From Nitzschia sp. DOCU1 (lineage: Eukaryota > Bacillariophyta > Bacillariophyceae > Bacillariales > Bacillariaceae), in assembly GCA_951394045.1 (NCBI GenBank), contig OX595991.1, positions 372,001-436,000 on the forward strand: 64,000 nucleotides of DNA. Direction: 5' to 3'. Below the pieces are notes generated by a model. That model was not told the origin of the DNA, made no database searches, and saw nothing but the letters and a program-made list of their open reading frames with translations. This document shows positions 43,122-52,640 of the stretch, in pieces (the first letter of the stretch is position 1; each line of letters opens with the position of its first letter). The position numbers and the translations under genes are program-made.

Positions 43122-44999
43122 TCACGTAGCCGCTGCCTTGACCCGTTTTTGAAAGAGGTAGTACACTCGGACGACCCAAACCGAAATACGAACAAATTGA
43201 TACGCCATGAACGCATACCACAAGGTTTGTAGACGCAGGCTTGGCCCGTAGCGTAAAAGTTGTAACAGCAGCGTCGGAACCACCACAAAGTAGATCCCAT
43301 ATACTTTTCCCAGAAACGCCAGGTCTTTTTGAGCCAAAAGGATTCCCTCCGAGGCATAAAAGATCCCATGGAACAACGTTATCAAAATATGAATAGGAAC
43401 CACTGAATTGACAATGCTCTGTACGGCAACATCGGTCGTCATTGTGACCTTGGTGAGAAAAGGTACCAATGCTACAATACCTGCCAAACCAGTTCCGCAT
43501 AAGATTGCTGCTTTGACAAAGCTCTTTAGAGCCGACCGTATGCGAGCGACGCCTTCTTTTGTGGAGAAAGAAATATCATTCTCAGAAGAAAAGAGAGGTG
43601 GAAGGAGTGCTTGCGCCGTCTGACTGAGTGAGTCTGCGACGGGGATTAACGTGTAGAAAAAAGAGCTCAAAATCTGATTGGCGGCCATGTTTACCACGTC
43701 CATAGAAGAGACGACAATTCCCATGGCAGCATACACCGAACATCTACCTACTTGTGTCATTGTGACTGGAATGACGTAGGGTGCAAAGTCTTGGGCACTA
43801 CTATGTTGGCCCTTTTGACGCACAAACAAATCTCGTACACGCAGTTTGTCCTTCAACATTCCTCGGACACTTCTTCGTTCGGCCTGGATGATGAGGGGTG
43901 CCAGTAGAGGCTTCTTTGCCTCGATCCCCGTCTTCTCCTTGTTTCGTGACCATTTCTTTGGCAGATTGCTGAATACCTTGGTGGGCCAGAACGATGAGTA
44001 GCCGCCACCCTTGACAAGCCACTGGAGATAGAATGCAACAGCCACGTATTGCGATAGAATGGTAGCCCAGGCAGCTCCTGCCACACCACCAATCCAAGCA
44101 TGATCTTGTCCGACCAATGCAACATCGGCCACCAAGTTGACCACTGCAGCCAGTATGGTAGTCATTAAAGGACTGGTCGTGTCTTGCATGCCCAAACATG
44201 CGGCTTGTGCCGTTCCAATCATGGCAGCGGCTGGCATTCCAAGGGCTCGAATCCAGACGTATTTGCAAGCAGCTGCCAAGACTTGTTCTTGTGCAGCACT
44301 ACCGGTATCCACAATGAGACCCCGAAGCATGACATTTCCAAAGAGAAGCAACACAACACACATGAGAATCCCCACGCGAAGAGACACTCGGAGTGCTCCT
44401 ACCATTGTGTCGGTACAAGGCGTCAGTTTCTTCTTCCGAGCCGCACTCTGTGGATCTCCATCGTCTTTTTCATTGGATGCTGTTTCTTGTTGATTGGAAA
44501 GTGCCACCAAATTGGTAGTGGCGGTAAATAAAAACGCCATGCACCTGACAGCATAATCCGTCAATGCAACGGCTGGATTGAGAGCCGCTTGTTGGATGGT
44601 CCCACTCAAGAGTCCTACGGCCGATGTGTCAATCACACTCAGCAACGGACTGCAGATCCAAATGCCCATGGCGGGAATGGCAAACTGAACAATTTTAGAT
44701 ACCGATATTGTTGTATCTGGTACTTTATCATCGTTTTTGGACGATGATGATGATGCTTTCGTCATGGATAATCTGGCGTTTTTGGTCTCGACGAAAATCG
44801 ATTTAGATGCAGCAGGTGGCAGAAGTCTGTGCTGCCACATCGGGTGATGATGGACGACTTGGAGTGCCATGGCCCTGTCTAGTTGCATAACGGCAAAATT
44901 CATGAAGCCGACCAGTATGAAATCAGCAGCGGTCGACACTCTTCCACGACGACGACAGCCCGCCTTCTTTCGTACCGAGTAGTCCCCCATGCCTTTCAT
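43122..44999 (-). CDS. MATE family multidrug/organic cation antiporter
   Basis: 625 residues, one exon, ATG at 44999 (a second Met at 44990). After an N-terminal extension of about 100 residues (basic start, one hydrophobic stretch ADFILVGFMNFAVMQ, then a Ser-rich linker) come about a dozen hydrophobic segments. They start with IVQFAIPAMGIWICSPLLSVIDTSAVGLLSG, the typical first MATE helix pair with its Asp, and include IWIRALGMPAAAMIGTAQAACLGMQDTTSPLMTT, the repeat-1/helix-7 MATE signature. MATE proteins exchange H+ or Na+ for organic cations or metabolites. The long N-terminus could target an internal membrane such as the plastid envelope, but no clear plastid signal motif is present. Confidence 0.88.
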   Translation of the reverse strand: MKGMGDYSVRKKAGCRRRGRVSTAADFILVGFMNFAVMQLDRAMALQVVHHHPMWQHRLLPPAASKSIFVETKNARLSMTKASSSSSKNDDKVPDTTISVSKIVQFAIPAMGIWICSPLLSVIDTSAVGLLSGTIQQAALNPAVALTDYAVRCMAFLFTATTNLVALSNQQETASNEKDDGDPQSAARKKKLTPCTDTMVGALRVSLRVGILMCVVLLLFGNVMLRGLIVDTGSAAQEQVLAAACKYVWIRALGMPAAAMIGTAQAACLGMQDTTSPLMTTILAAVVNLVADVALVGQDHAWIGGVAGAAWATILSQYVAVAFYLQWLVKGGGYSSFWPTKVFSNLPKKWSRNKEKTGIEAKKPLLAPLIIQAERRSVRGMLKDKLRVRDLFVRQKGQHSSAQDFAPYVIPVTMTQVGRCSVYAAMGIVVSSMDVVNMAANQILSSFFYTLIPVADSLSQTAQALLPPLFSSENDISFSTKEGVARIRSALKSFVKAAILCGTGLAGIVALVPFLTKVTMTTDVAVQSIVNSVVPIHILITLFHGIFYASEGILLAQKDLAFLGKVYGIYFVVVPTLLLQLLRYGPSLRLQTLWYAFMAYQFVRISVWVVRVYYLFQKRVKAAAT

Positions 45000-45496
45000 C
45001 CTCTCTCTGATGGGTAGAGGCCTAATTCATCAACAGATTGCCATCTTCATCTCCATTCCAGAGACTGTTAAACTATTCCAACAATAATGGTTATGTGGCG
45101 TGAGACTGCACAGTCGATTGTATTGTCATGAAAAGTCTCTCCAAGGATTCACAGTGAGAGGAACAAGGCGAGACACGGTGGTGTCATCGTTTCATGGTGA
45201 GAGGTGCATGCGTGAGAATTGTGATGCCAAAGATCGCGAGCGCGATCTTGCTAGGCCGACGACATATAGACGCAGCTGGACTACTTCGACCTGTTAACGA
45301 CTACTTCGACCACTTCCTGACTTCAACGCGAACTCGCAAGGAGAACGTGCCCTTCACAAGCTGACGTCATCCGCGATGACGCCTCACCACCGCTTTGGCC
45401 TTTTTGACTTTCGAAACTGCACGCCGACACGAAGATCTCGCAACTCCATCACCCAAGGATGCGGGGAGTGAAGGATGTGATGGGAAGGATGATGTC
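45000..45496. other. Divergent intergenic region with upstream ATGs
   Basis: About 500 bp between the MATE start (minus, 44999) and the hydrolase start (plus, 45497). Near the hydrolase it contains several out-of-frame ATGs, including a 31-codon upstream frame at 45376-45471 and an ATG-TGA start-stop at 45475-45480. Confidence 0.4.
45376..45480 (+). promoter_or_regulatory. Upstream open reading frames before the hydrolase
   Basis: A 31-codon frame (45376-45471) is followed 3 bp later by a minimal ATGTGA start-stop (45475-45480), and then ATGs at 45480, 45489 and 45492 in a third frame that overlaps the main start and ends at 45524. If the transcript begins upstream of 45376, initiation at 45497 would need leaky scanning or reinitiation. 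A missed 5' exon would remove the problem. Confidence 0.35.
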
Positions 45497-46876
45497 ATGG
45501 ACTTTGGTCCATTGCCAGAAATGAAAACCATGAAGAATCTTTTTGGAGGAGGATCCGGTAGTAGTAGCAAATACTATCGCAAGACATCGTCATTGGGAGC
45601 AGGCAATGATGATAACAATGCCGTTGATCGTCCAGTCGATGAGCGTCGCCCATTGGTGATGCGTCACATTTCCGTCGAAGGCGATGACGTTCCGGAAGAT
45701 TCGCATCGAGTATTCTTTGCCAAACTCATTCATCATCATCACAACCGACGAGTGGTTGTTCCGATAACAGTTCTGTTACTAGTGGCCGCAACAGCATGGT
45801 ATTATCGCTACTTTCTTCCACTACGAGTTCGGGAATCTCCAACTATTGTTCCTATAGAAGAGGCCAAGGAATACTTGATTGACGTGGGCGATGACAAGAA
45901 AATTTGGTTTCGAACGTGGGGAAATTCACAACAGGGTGTTCCGATTTTGTTTGTTCATGGCGGGCCAGGTCAAGCTGTCGTGGATTACTACAATGGCAAC
46001 AAGCGATTTTTTGAGAAAGAGAAATTGTACGTGGTAGAAGTTGATCAACGCGGTACGGGCAGTTCGCAACCCAGCGTTCGGGACGATTATCGCAACATGA
46101 AACTATATCAAGACATTTCGATTGATATCATTGCCGATGACTATGAAGTGGTCCGAACCTACTTGCACATTGATCAGTGGGTAGTGTGGGGAGGAAGTTA
46201 TGGTTCGACAGTAGGGTTGAATTATTGCATGTTATATCCCAACAGTTGCATCGCTCTACTTTTGAGAGGCATTTACTTGGATACCAAGGCCGAGTTGAAG
46301 GAAGTTTATACGCAACGTGCCTTTGAAAACGATACACGCAAGAGTGCCCAATTTGAAATTTTGTATCAAGTCGCTCAAGCCGAAGCACAACGAGCAGGAG
46401 AGCCCGACTTGGATCCCAATGACGGCCGGCGGTTGCTGGAATTGTATGAGCGTATGATTACTAGAGGGGATCGACATGCTATTTGGACATGGCATGCCTT
46501 TGAAAACAATCTCATGGAAGATGATCCGAAGGAACAATTGAATCCCAATGCCATTGTCGAAAGCAAATTTCGAGAAGCACAGTCAGTCGCTTTTTTTGAA
46601 ACACGATTGTGGTTGCATGGGACCTTTGAACATCCTTCTCGCTTGCTGCAACGAGTCGATCGAATAGCCAAGATACCTATTTGGATTTGTCAAGGGTGGA
46701 ATGACAATGTCTGCCCAGCTCAAAATGCTTTGAAACTAGTGGATGCACTCAAAGCAGCGGACGCCACCAGGTTACGGGCCTACTTTTTGGAAGCCAATCA
46801 TGAAGATACCGATCCCGTCATGGCCGCGTGTCTCAAAGACATTATGCAGGAATTTTTGGATTCCTACCAGGCTTAA
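45497..46876 (+). CDS. Membrane-anchored alpha/beta hydrolase, proline iminopeptidase-like (S33)
   Basis: 459 residues from ATG 45497; the frame is open further upstream to 45395 without an ATG, so a 5' exon is possible. A single hydrophobic segment near residues 85-105 (VVVPITVLLLVAATAWYY) after a polar N-terminus suggests a type II anchor. The hydrolase domain has the oxyanion motif HGGPGQ, then DQRGTGSSQP, the nucleophile elbow GGSYGS, an acid in GWNDNVCP and the histidine in EANHEDTD, in the order of proline iminopeptidases, which remove N-terminal proline. The usual elbow is GGSWGS; Tyr replaces Trp here. An Arg/Glu-rich cap (residues about 240-345) fits the family. Confidence 0.85.
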   Translation: MDFGPLPEMKTMKNLFGGGSGSSSKYYRKTSSLGAGNDDNNAVDRPVDERRPLVMRHISVEGDDVPEDSHRVFFAKLIHHHHNRRVVVPITVLLLVAATAWYYRYFLPLRVRESPTIVPIEEAKEYLIDVGDDKKIWFRTWGNSQQGVPILFVHGGPGQAVVDYYNGNKRFFEKEKLYVVEVDQRGTGSSQPSVRDDYRNMKLYQDISIDIIADDYEVVRTYLHIDQWVVWGGSYGSTVGLNYCMLYPNSCIALLLRGIYLDTKAELKEVYTQRAFENDTRKSAQFEILYQVAQAEAQRAGEPDLDPNDGRRLLELYERMITRGDRHAIWTWHAFENNLMEDDPKEQLNPNAIVESKFREAQSVAFFETRLWLHGTFEHPSRLLQRVDRIAKIPIWICQGWNDNVCPAQNALKLVDALKAADATRLRAYFLEANHEDTDPVMAACLKDIMQEFLDSYQA

Positions 46877-46945
46877 CATCTAGCACGTTGACCTCCAGTA
46901 GAATACAGTCGACTACTACAATCACTTCCTACTAAACATATATTT

Positions 46946-49518
46946 CTAAAAGTCGTCCCATCCATCCCCCATTTCCGATGCATCCAATGACAATTTCGTA
47001 GCCGGAGCTGCTGCCGCTGCTGGTTTTAACTTGAGCGGCGTTGCCTTTTTGGGAAGAATCAATTTGCCCTTGGGTTTGGCTGCCCCAATCGAAGTCGCCG
47101 TCTTCATTCCAATGGCAGCAAAGGGATCATCATCGTCGGCATTATTACCAGATCCAAACGCAGGCATTGTCATCGTTGTTGTTGATGTGGCTATTCTTGT
47201 CGTTGTCATTGCAGGGGCAGCAGCGGGTGTCTTGGTACCAATCTTGGCAAACGGATCTTCATCCAAACCATCATCTTCGTCTCCCCACCCATCTTCTTCG
47301 TCTTCGTCACCCCATCCATCATTGGCCGCTGGTGGCGGTGCCTGCAGGCTCGTCGCAGCGAATTGAGTGGTGGTAGTGGCCATCATGGACGGAGCCGGTG
47401 GCACGACGGGGTTGAGATTCATGGGTACGGGCGCCGGCCGTGGCGGGATAGGAGCCGAAGCTGGAACCGCTGCTTTTGTGGGTGTATCTGGTTTGGCCGA
47501 ACTCGACATCCAAGAGGACAGTCCGGATAGATAACTTCCACTTGCTGGAGCGGCCGCCACTCCAGAAGCATTAGTAGCAGCTGGAGCCGCTGCCTTGGCC
47601 GCCATCATGGGAGCTGGTGCTGCTACTGCTGACGGTTGCATCATGGACGGAGCCGAGGAAATCGACGAAGGTGCTCCTGGCACTCCTTGTTGTGGTTGCT
47701 GCGCTGCTTGTCGTTGTGCCAAATGTGCCAATCGATCCGATTCTTGTTGCAAGACTTTTAAAAACCCATACACCACTTGAAAGGCTTCCGTACGAACATT
47801 GGCCAATGGATCCAACAACAATGGCGTCACGGCCGGCATGACCTTGGCGGCCAAGTCGGCCTTGGAAAACAAATCTTGCGATTTCAAGACCGATTGCAAG
47901 GCACTCAATCGACATGGTCCAAACGTATCTTTCATGGCTCTAGCATAGGCGGGCAATAACATTTTTTCACGAGATACTTCCGAGAGAGAAGGAGCAATCT
48001 TGGCAATAAAAATGACCGCATTGACGCGAATGGCCGTTTCCGTATCGGATTGCAATCGTACCAAATATCGAGACAACTTTTCCATATTGGGAGCATTCAA
48101 ATAAGGAACCAATCCAAGTGTCGCTTTCAGCGTCAATTCTCTTAAGGCTGGAGACGAGTCATTGAATCCACTACAGAGTGGTTCAAAGACACTGGCATTG
48201 AGAGTTGTTTTGTCAAGATGTTGACTCATGAATTGTACCTTGTTCAACAATGCCCCACGAACCCCACGATCCTTGACCATGAACAATAGTGCTACCAGTG
48301 GACCGACGGCTTTGGAAACTTTGGCAGGGTCCAGATAATGTTCGACAATATAAAACATGGGAGTCAACATGGCCAAAACTGTCACGGCAATCGAAAAAGG
48401 AGGTGAATACAATCCTCCAAAACGAAACAAATACCAGGCATGTACTAACCTTCTCTTCGATACAAGTCTTGTCCTAACAATGATTCATTGGTACATGTTC
48501 GTTGTATAGACGATTGAATCAATGGCAACACTTTATACAAAGCCAAATCCTTGGGAATCAAATCCGCTTGGAGTGACAAACCCAAATTTTGCCACAACAT
48601 GACTTTTTGTTCGACGGGTTGAATCATGATTTCTTCAAATTCTTTTTGCAATTTTTGATAGGGTGTATCAAAGACGGGACATTTTAAAAGAGGTTGCAAT
48701 CGGGGTCTCATTTTCAAATTGGTGGTTTGCAATCTTTGCACAGCCTTGTGCAAGACGGCCGGAATATGTCCTTGAAACCAATGATCAATGAGTACACCCA
48801 AAGCATATGAATCCATGGTATGGACACCGGCTTGACTAATGGCCGTATAATTTTGTTGAATGCGTTCAGGACTGCGATAACTTTCGGGTGTGACGGCGGC
48901 TTCCCACTCTTTGAAATGATTGGAAATCAAGTTGGGTCCTACCGGCGTCACTATGGAAAAGTTCCACAATTTGACATCTCCCGATCTCGTGACATAAAAA
49001 CTACTGGGACTCAAATTACCATGCGATAGATTCGCCGAGGTATGTAAAAAGTGCAATCCTTGTACGACACACTCGAGACCCCACGCCAATTGTTCCGGTG
49101 CCGGTCCACTCAATAACCATTGATCGAGACTGACACAAGGTTCCGTCACAATAATCAAATCTCCCGTCGTGGCGGTACTATTCGACTCGACAGTACTCGT
49201 TGATGGTCCTCCTCCATCATTGGAGGCCGCCGTGGGATTGTCCGTGTCCAACGTGGCCATGACTTTGAGAATGTGCGGATGCCGTAATTTGCGACATTGA
49301 TTGTAGTGGTGCAAGGCAGGCACTAACTGAGTTTTGGAGGGAAAGCGAGGGCTGACGGCTTGTTTGGCTAGCTGGGGTTTCTTTCCCACAAAAACACTGA
49401 CTTCTACGTCGTTGCCATCGGTCGATTTGCCATTGTGCAAGGCCCAGCCGTTGTGATCATGAGGTGCGCCGACTTGATTGTCAATGCTATAGGGGAGTTG
49501 AGAAGCGGAATTTCCCAT
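46946..49518 (-). CDS. SCYL1: SCY1-like pseudokinase (SCYL1/NTKL type)
   Basis: Exons 48450-49518 and 46946-48378 join across a 71-nt intron (GTTAGT...CGTGACAG, phase 1), giving 833 residues. This junction reads RREVLAMLTPMFYIVEHYL, which fits SCYL1 proteins. The kinase-like domain lacks catalysis: the HRD motif is replaced in LSHGNLSPSSFYV and DFG by WNF in VKLWNFSIV. HEAT-like repeats follow (about 360-590), then a Pro/Ala-rich linker and acidic Trp repeats (DGWGDEDEEDGWGDEDD), ending DGWDDF. SCYL1 works in COPI/Golgi retrograde traffic and has been linked to tRNA export. The N-terminus MGNSAS fits the N-myristoylation consensus. Its 3' end is 70 bp from that of the convergent hydrolase. 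Confidence 0.88.
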
Positions 49519-49854
49519 GATTTAGAGATGGAGGGGGTCGTACTGATACTAACCACTAGCTAGCAGCAGTAGTAGTAGCAGCAACAGAGTGGTTGTGGAT
49601 ATATCGATATCGATGGATGGATGGATGGATGCCGCCCCTGAAGAATGAATGAGCGACGGTGCGTTTGCGTTGAATGCGGAGGAGGGAGTCATTTTGCTTC
49701 TCATCATCGTTCTTCAAAATCGATCGATGGCTGGTAGGCCCGGCGCGCTCGCGTAATGACCACATGACTTATTGGACTCTAATACGGAAAGTTCGCGCCG
49801 GCCCTCCTTGCTACACACGAACGATCGGATTGCCAACGGCGCTCAACGTCGACA
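49519..49854. other. Divergent promoter region with (GATG)5
   Basis: About 340 bp between the SCYL1 start and the two-TM gene. Contains an AGT/AGC-rich stretch (49563-49587) and five GATG units at 49612-49631. Both promoters expected. Confidence 0.45.
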
Positions 49855-51174
49855 ATGGCATTGCCGAAAACTTGCGCATCGGCTGGTAATCCGTCTTGCC
49901 CTACAGACGTATCGGCATCTCTCATTGAAAATAGCACTTGCGAGGACTCTTTGCTGCGAGAACAACGACTACTTTTAACAGCTACCGTAGTACCAGTCTC
50001 ATTCAACATGTTCCGCCGCTTCCTCAAAGGCAACAACAACAACAACAGCCATCCCCACAAGGAAAAAAAGAAGCGCATTAGTCCAACGAATAATACCGTC
50101 GTTCCTGGTGTCACTACCACAGGTTCTTTGGATCATGGCAGTGCAGCCATGATAGCTCCTGGATATCAATATGCCTTGAATGAATTTGCACAAACCGTCG
50201 CACCCGCCACCAGCAATGAAGATGGACGCTATGTTGGAGCTACCACAAGTTCTACGTCGCAGAGTGATGATGCCATTTTGCATGGGCGCGACACGGGGTA
50301 TGTAGAAATATCAGCCTCGGAGGAAGAAATGCAAATGCAATCGTCTACCGATAGTGGTGGAGGTGGAGGACCGTATCATCGACATTACGTGTTGAGTTCG
50401 CCGTCCAGTACTGGTGGCTCACGGTTACAAGGCATTGATGAAGGCAATGAAGACGATGCTACTGCCACGTCTGCTGCTGGAGGTACGACACCTTCTTTAC
50501 CACGAATTCCAACGTCTAGTTTTCCGTATCGAACGCGACAAGCCTTTCCACCCTATCGGTTTGCCGATGCCGTCTATGAAGAATGGTACGGGGATGCCTA
50601 TTTAGGAGGACCCATCAAATACGTGTATCCATCAGGATATCAATCGATGCGACCACGAGGTGGACCTTGGAGATTAAGTATTGTGGTATTTCTGCTCATG
50701 TCGTGGTTAAGTGTCTTTATTATTGGACATTGCAGTGATCGAGCCGATCAATACGATGCGGAAAATGCGACGGATGAAGATTTGAATGACGACAAGGCAT
50801 TGATTGAACGACGATGGTGTGGATCGCAACTTTTATACATGATGTGGGTAGTATCCATGTTAATTACGGGTTTGGCAGCTGCCTATTGCAGTGTCATTGG
50901 ATATATCAAAGTCCGAGACTTTGCGGTTGCCAATACCCGAAGTCAACCACCCGGACTCGTCGGCAAATCTGACTATTATGTTCAATTACAAGATGCTGTT
51001 GCTGCTGCTAATGTTCCTGGAAACTATCCTCCTCCATCCCAACAACATCCAAATGACGAAACGCATCATGAATATTATCAACGTACGATTTATCAATCGG
51101 ATGGTAATCCACAATTTTGGGGTGCACATATTTATCGACCGACCCAAGCGGCAGTGGCAGTTACAAGTCGATGA
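49855..51174 (+). CDS. Two-TM protein of unknown function
   Basis: 439 residues from ATG 49855 (good context ACAATGG); Met52 at 50008, which opens MFRRFLKGNNNNN, is a plausible alternative start. I do not recognise a family. The N-terminal half is low complexity (Asn run, KEKKKR, Ser/Gly). A Tyr/Arg/Pro-rich segment (222-270, including SFPYRTRQAFPPYRFADAVYEEWYGDAYLGGPIKYVYPSGYQS) precedes two hydrophobic segments (about 272-292 and 325-350) separated by an acidic loop with Cys on both sides (GHCSD, RRWCGS). The C-terminus is polar. Topology suggests a hairpin membrane protein with both ends on the same side. Confidence 0.65.
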   Translation: MALPKTCASAGNPSCPTDVSASLIENSTCEDSLLREQRLLLTATVVPVSFNMFRRFLKGNNNNNSHPHKEKKKRISPTNNTVVPGVTTTGSLDHGSAAMIAPGYQYALNEFAQTVAPATSNEDGRYVGATTSSTSQSDDAILHGRDTGYVEISASEEEMQMQSSTDSGGGGGPYHRHYVLSSPSSTGGSRLQGIDEGNEDDATATSAAGGTTPSLPRIPTSSFPYRTRQAFPPYRFADAVYEEWYGDAYLGGPIKYVYPSGYQSMRPRGGPWRLSIVVFLLMSWLSVFIIGHCSDRADQYDAENATDEDLNDDKALIERRWCGSQLLYMMWVVSMLITGLAAAYCSVIGYIKVRDFAVANTRSQPPGLVGKSDYYVQLQDAVAAANVPGNYPPPSQQHPNDETHHEYYQRTIYQSDGNPQFWGAHIYRPTQAAVAVTSR

Positions 51175-52640
51175 TGATGTGATAGTTGTACTTTTGTGCT
51201 GGTTACGAGGAGTGTTGCCGCTACTACTATGAGTGGCGACGACGACGACGGACGATTTGCTTTTGCTTCCCGTTCCTGCGCAATGATCCATTTTGTTTGG
51301 CACTGCGATGCCGTTGCCATGACATCAGAACGCATTGCTTCTTCTAGCAGAGGCGAAAGATGTGGCGTCGAGTGGGTGGACCCCGATGCACACACATCGC
51401 GTCCTACTCGAGAATGCATTCCTTGCAGCATGGGAGAAACATGTGTTTGCCGTCGAGTGGGGTGGACCACGATGCCTACATTCTGTCGCTCTCCAAACAG
51501 CAGATCATATAGCAGCCGACTGGAGCTGCCGCTGCTGCCAATGATATGGTCCAGACGTAGGGTTGGACAATGCGACGACTCGGACGACGTTTCTTTGAGG
51601 ATCGAGACAGACGCGCCGCAGCAGACTAGCAAAACGTCTCAACTACAACAGCAACAGCAACTAGTCCTCGTAGCTTGCTAGCGCACCATCTTGAGACGTC
51701 TCTAGAGTAGTTCTCTAGAGTAATTAGCTAGCTAGATATAATCGACTTTTTGGGTAGCTGCTAAATGGATAGCGCGCACTTTTCGCTGCTTTAATAGTAG
51801 TATTTGAATGAATAGCTTGCACTGGATCTCTTCGACCACCATCGTCCGATCGAGATGGTCGGATCATGAAACAACGAGAGTTAGTACAGTCATATCTACT
51901 TTACACCCGTACCATTATTGCAGATACAAATTTATCTTGAAGATGGCCCGAGCAGTTCTTGGCAATCACACGAAAACCCGAGTAGTTCTTGGCATTCACA
52001 CGAAAACCCGAGTTGGTGTCAAACTTCTGGAACTATTCTCCCGGAAAGCGAAGACTATTCGTTTCAAAGAATTGGCTTTTTTATCATGAAGGCTCGACTT
52101 GCTAGTTCTCGTTCGAAGTGTGGCTAGTACGAAGAACAAACAACATAGCGACCATCAATGAGCCATCACATCCTCTCTATTGCGGGAGTCGTTCAAGAAT
52201 TGCCGTTTACATAGTCGCAACATGCAAATGAGTCTATGTCAAGCTCGGCGTAATCTTGCAACGGATAGATTTGGTACGACCTGCTTCAGTTGTCACATCT
52301 ACCCTCATTTTTGTGTCTCAACTTTTGGTGGCGTTCGGACTAGTAGATAGGCCTCCCACGAATAAAGCTTCTCTAAATAAAAGTGGCTTCCATGTGCTCT
52401 AATTCATGTGCATTCGATGTCACGTTATCCGCCAGATCAGCGTCAAAGAACAGCCCTTGAATACAAAAATGAGGAAACTTCTTTTGCCGCCTTGCTTTTG
52501 GTTACATGGGCAAACTGTGACGTCACAAGCACGTGCCGGAGCTTTTGTAAAGCTTCGATAGTGTATACCTTTCAATATTTGTCGTTATCCATCTCGTATA
52601 CGGCGTTGAAAAATGTAGTGTCGTTGATGTAAGACTTCTT
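51175..52640. other. 1.5 kb intergenic region with a 30-bp tandem repeat
   Basis: No coding frame is supported. A 30-bp unit is present twice at 51949-51978 and 51979-52008 (CGAG(C/T)AGTTCTTGGCA...CACACGAAAACC, two differences) and begins a third time. The rest includes CTAGAG-rich sequence near 51690-51735. The 3' UTR of the two-TM gene and the promoter of the 798-residue gene are expected at the ends. Confidence 0.4.
51949..52008. repeat. 30-bp direct tandem repeat, two copies
   Basis: Two adjacent 30-bp units differ at two positions; a third begins (CGAGTTGG) and diverges. Too short to be informative alone. Confidence 0.85.

Noticed and set aside
48415..48449. Alternative 35-nt intron in the SCYL1-like gene
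   Set aside because: It would also keep frame, but it is too short for normal splicing and ends in GGAG without a pyrimidine tract; the 71-nt intron ending GTGACAG fits the size of other introns here and the SCYL1 alignment.
51196..51681. 161-residue plus-strand frame after the two-TM gene
   Set aside because: No family features, overlaps a 166-residue frame on the other strand, and composition is Ser/Arg/Cys-mixed without domain-like pattern.
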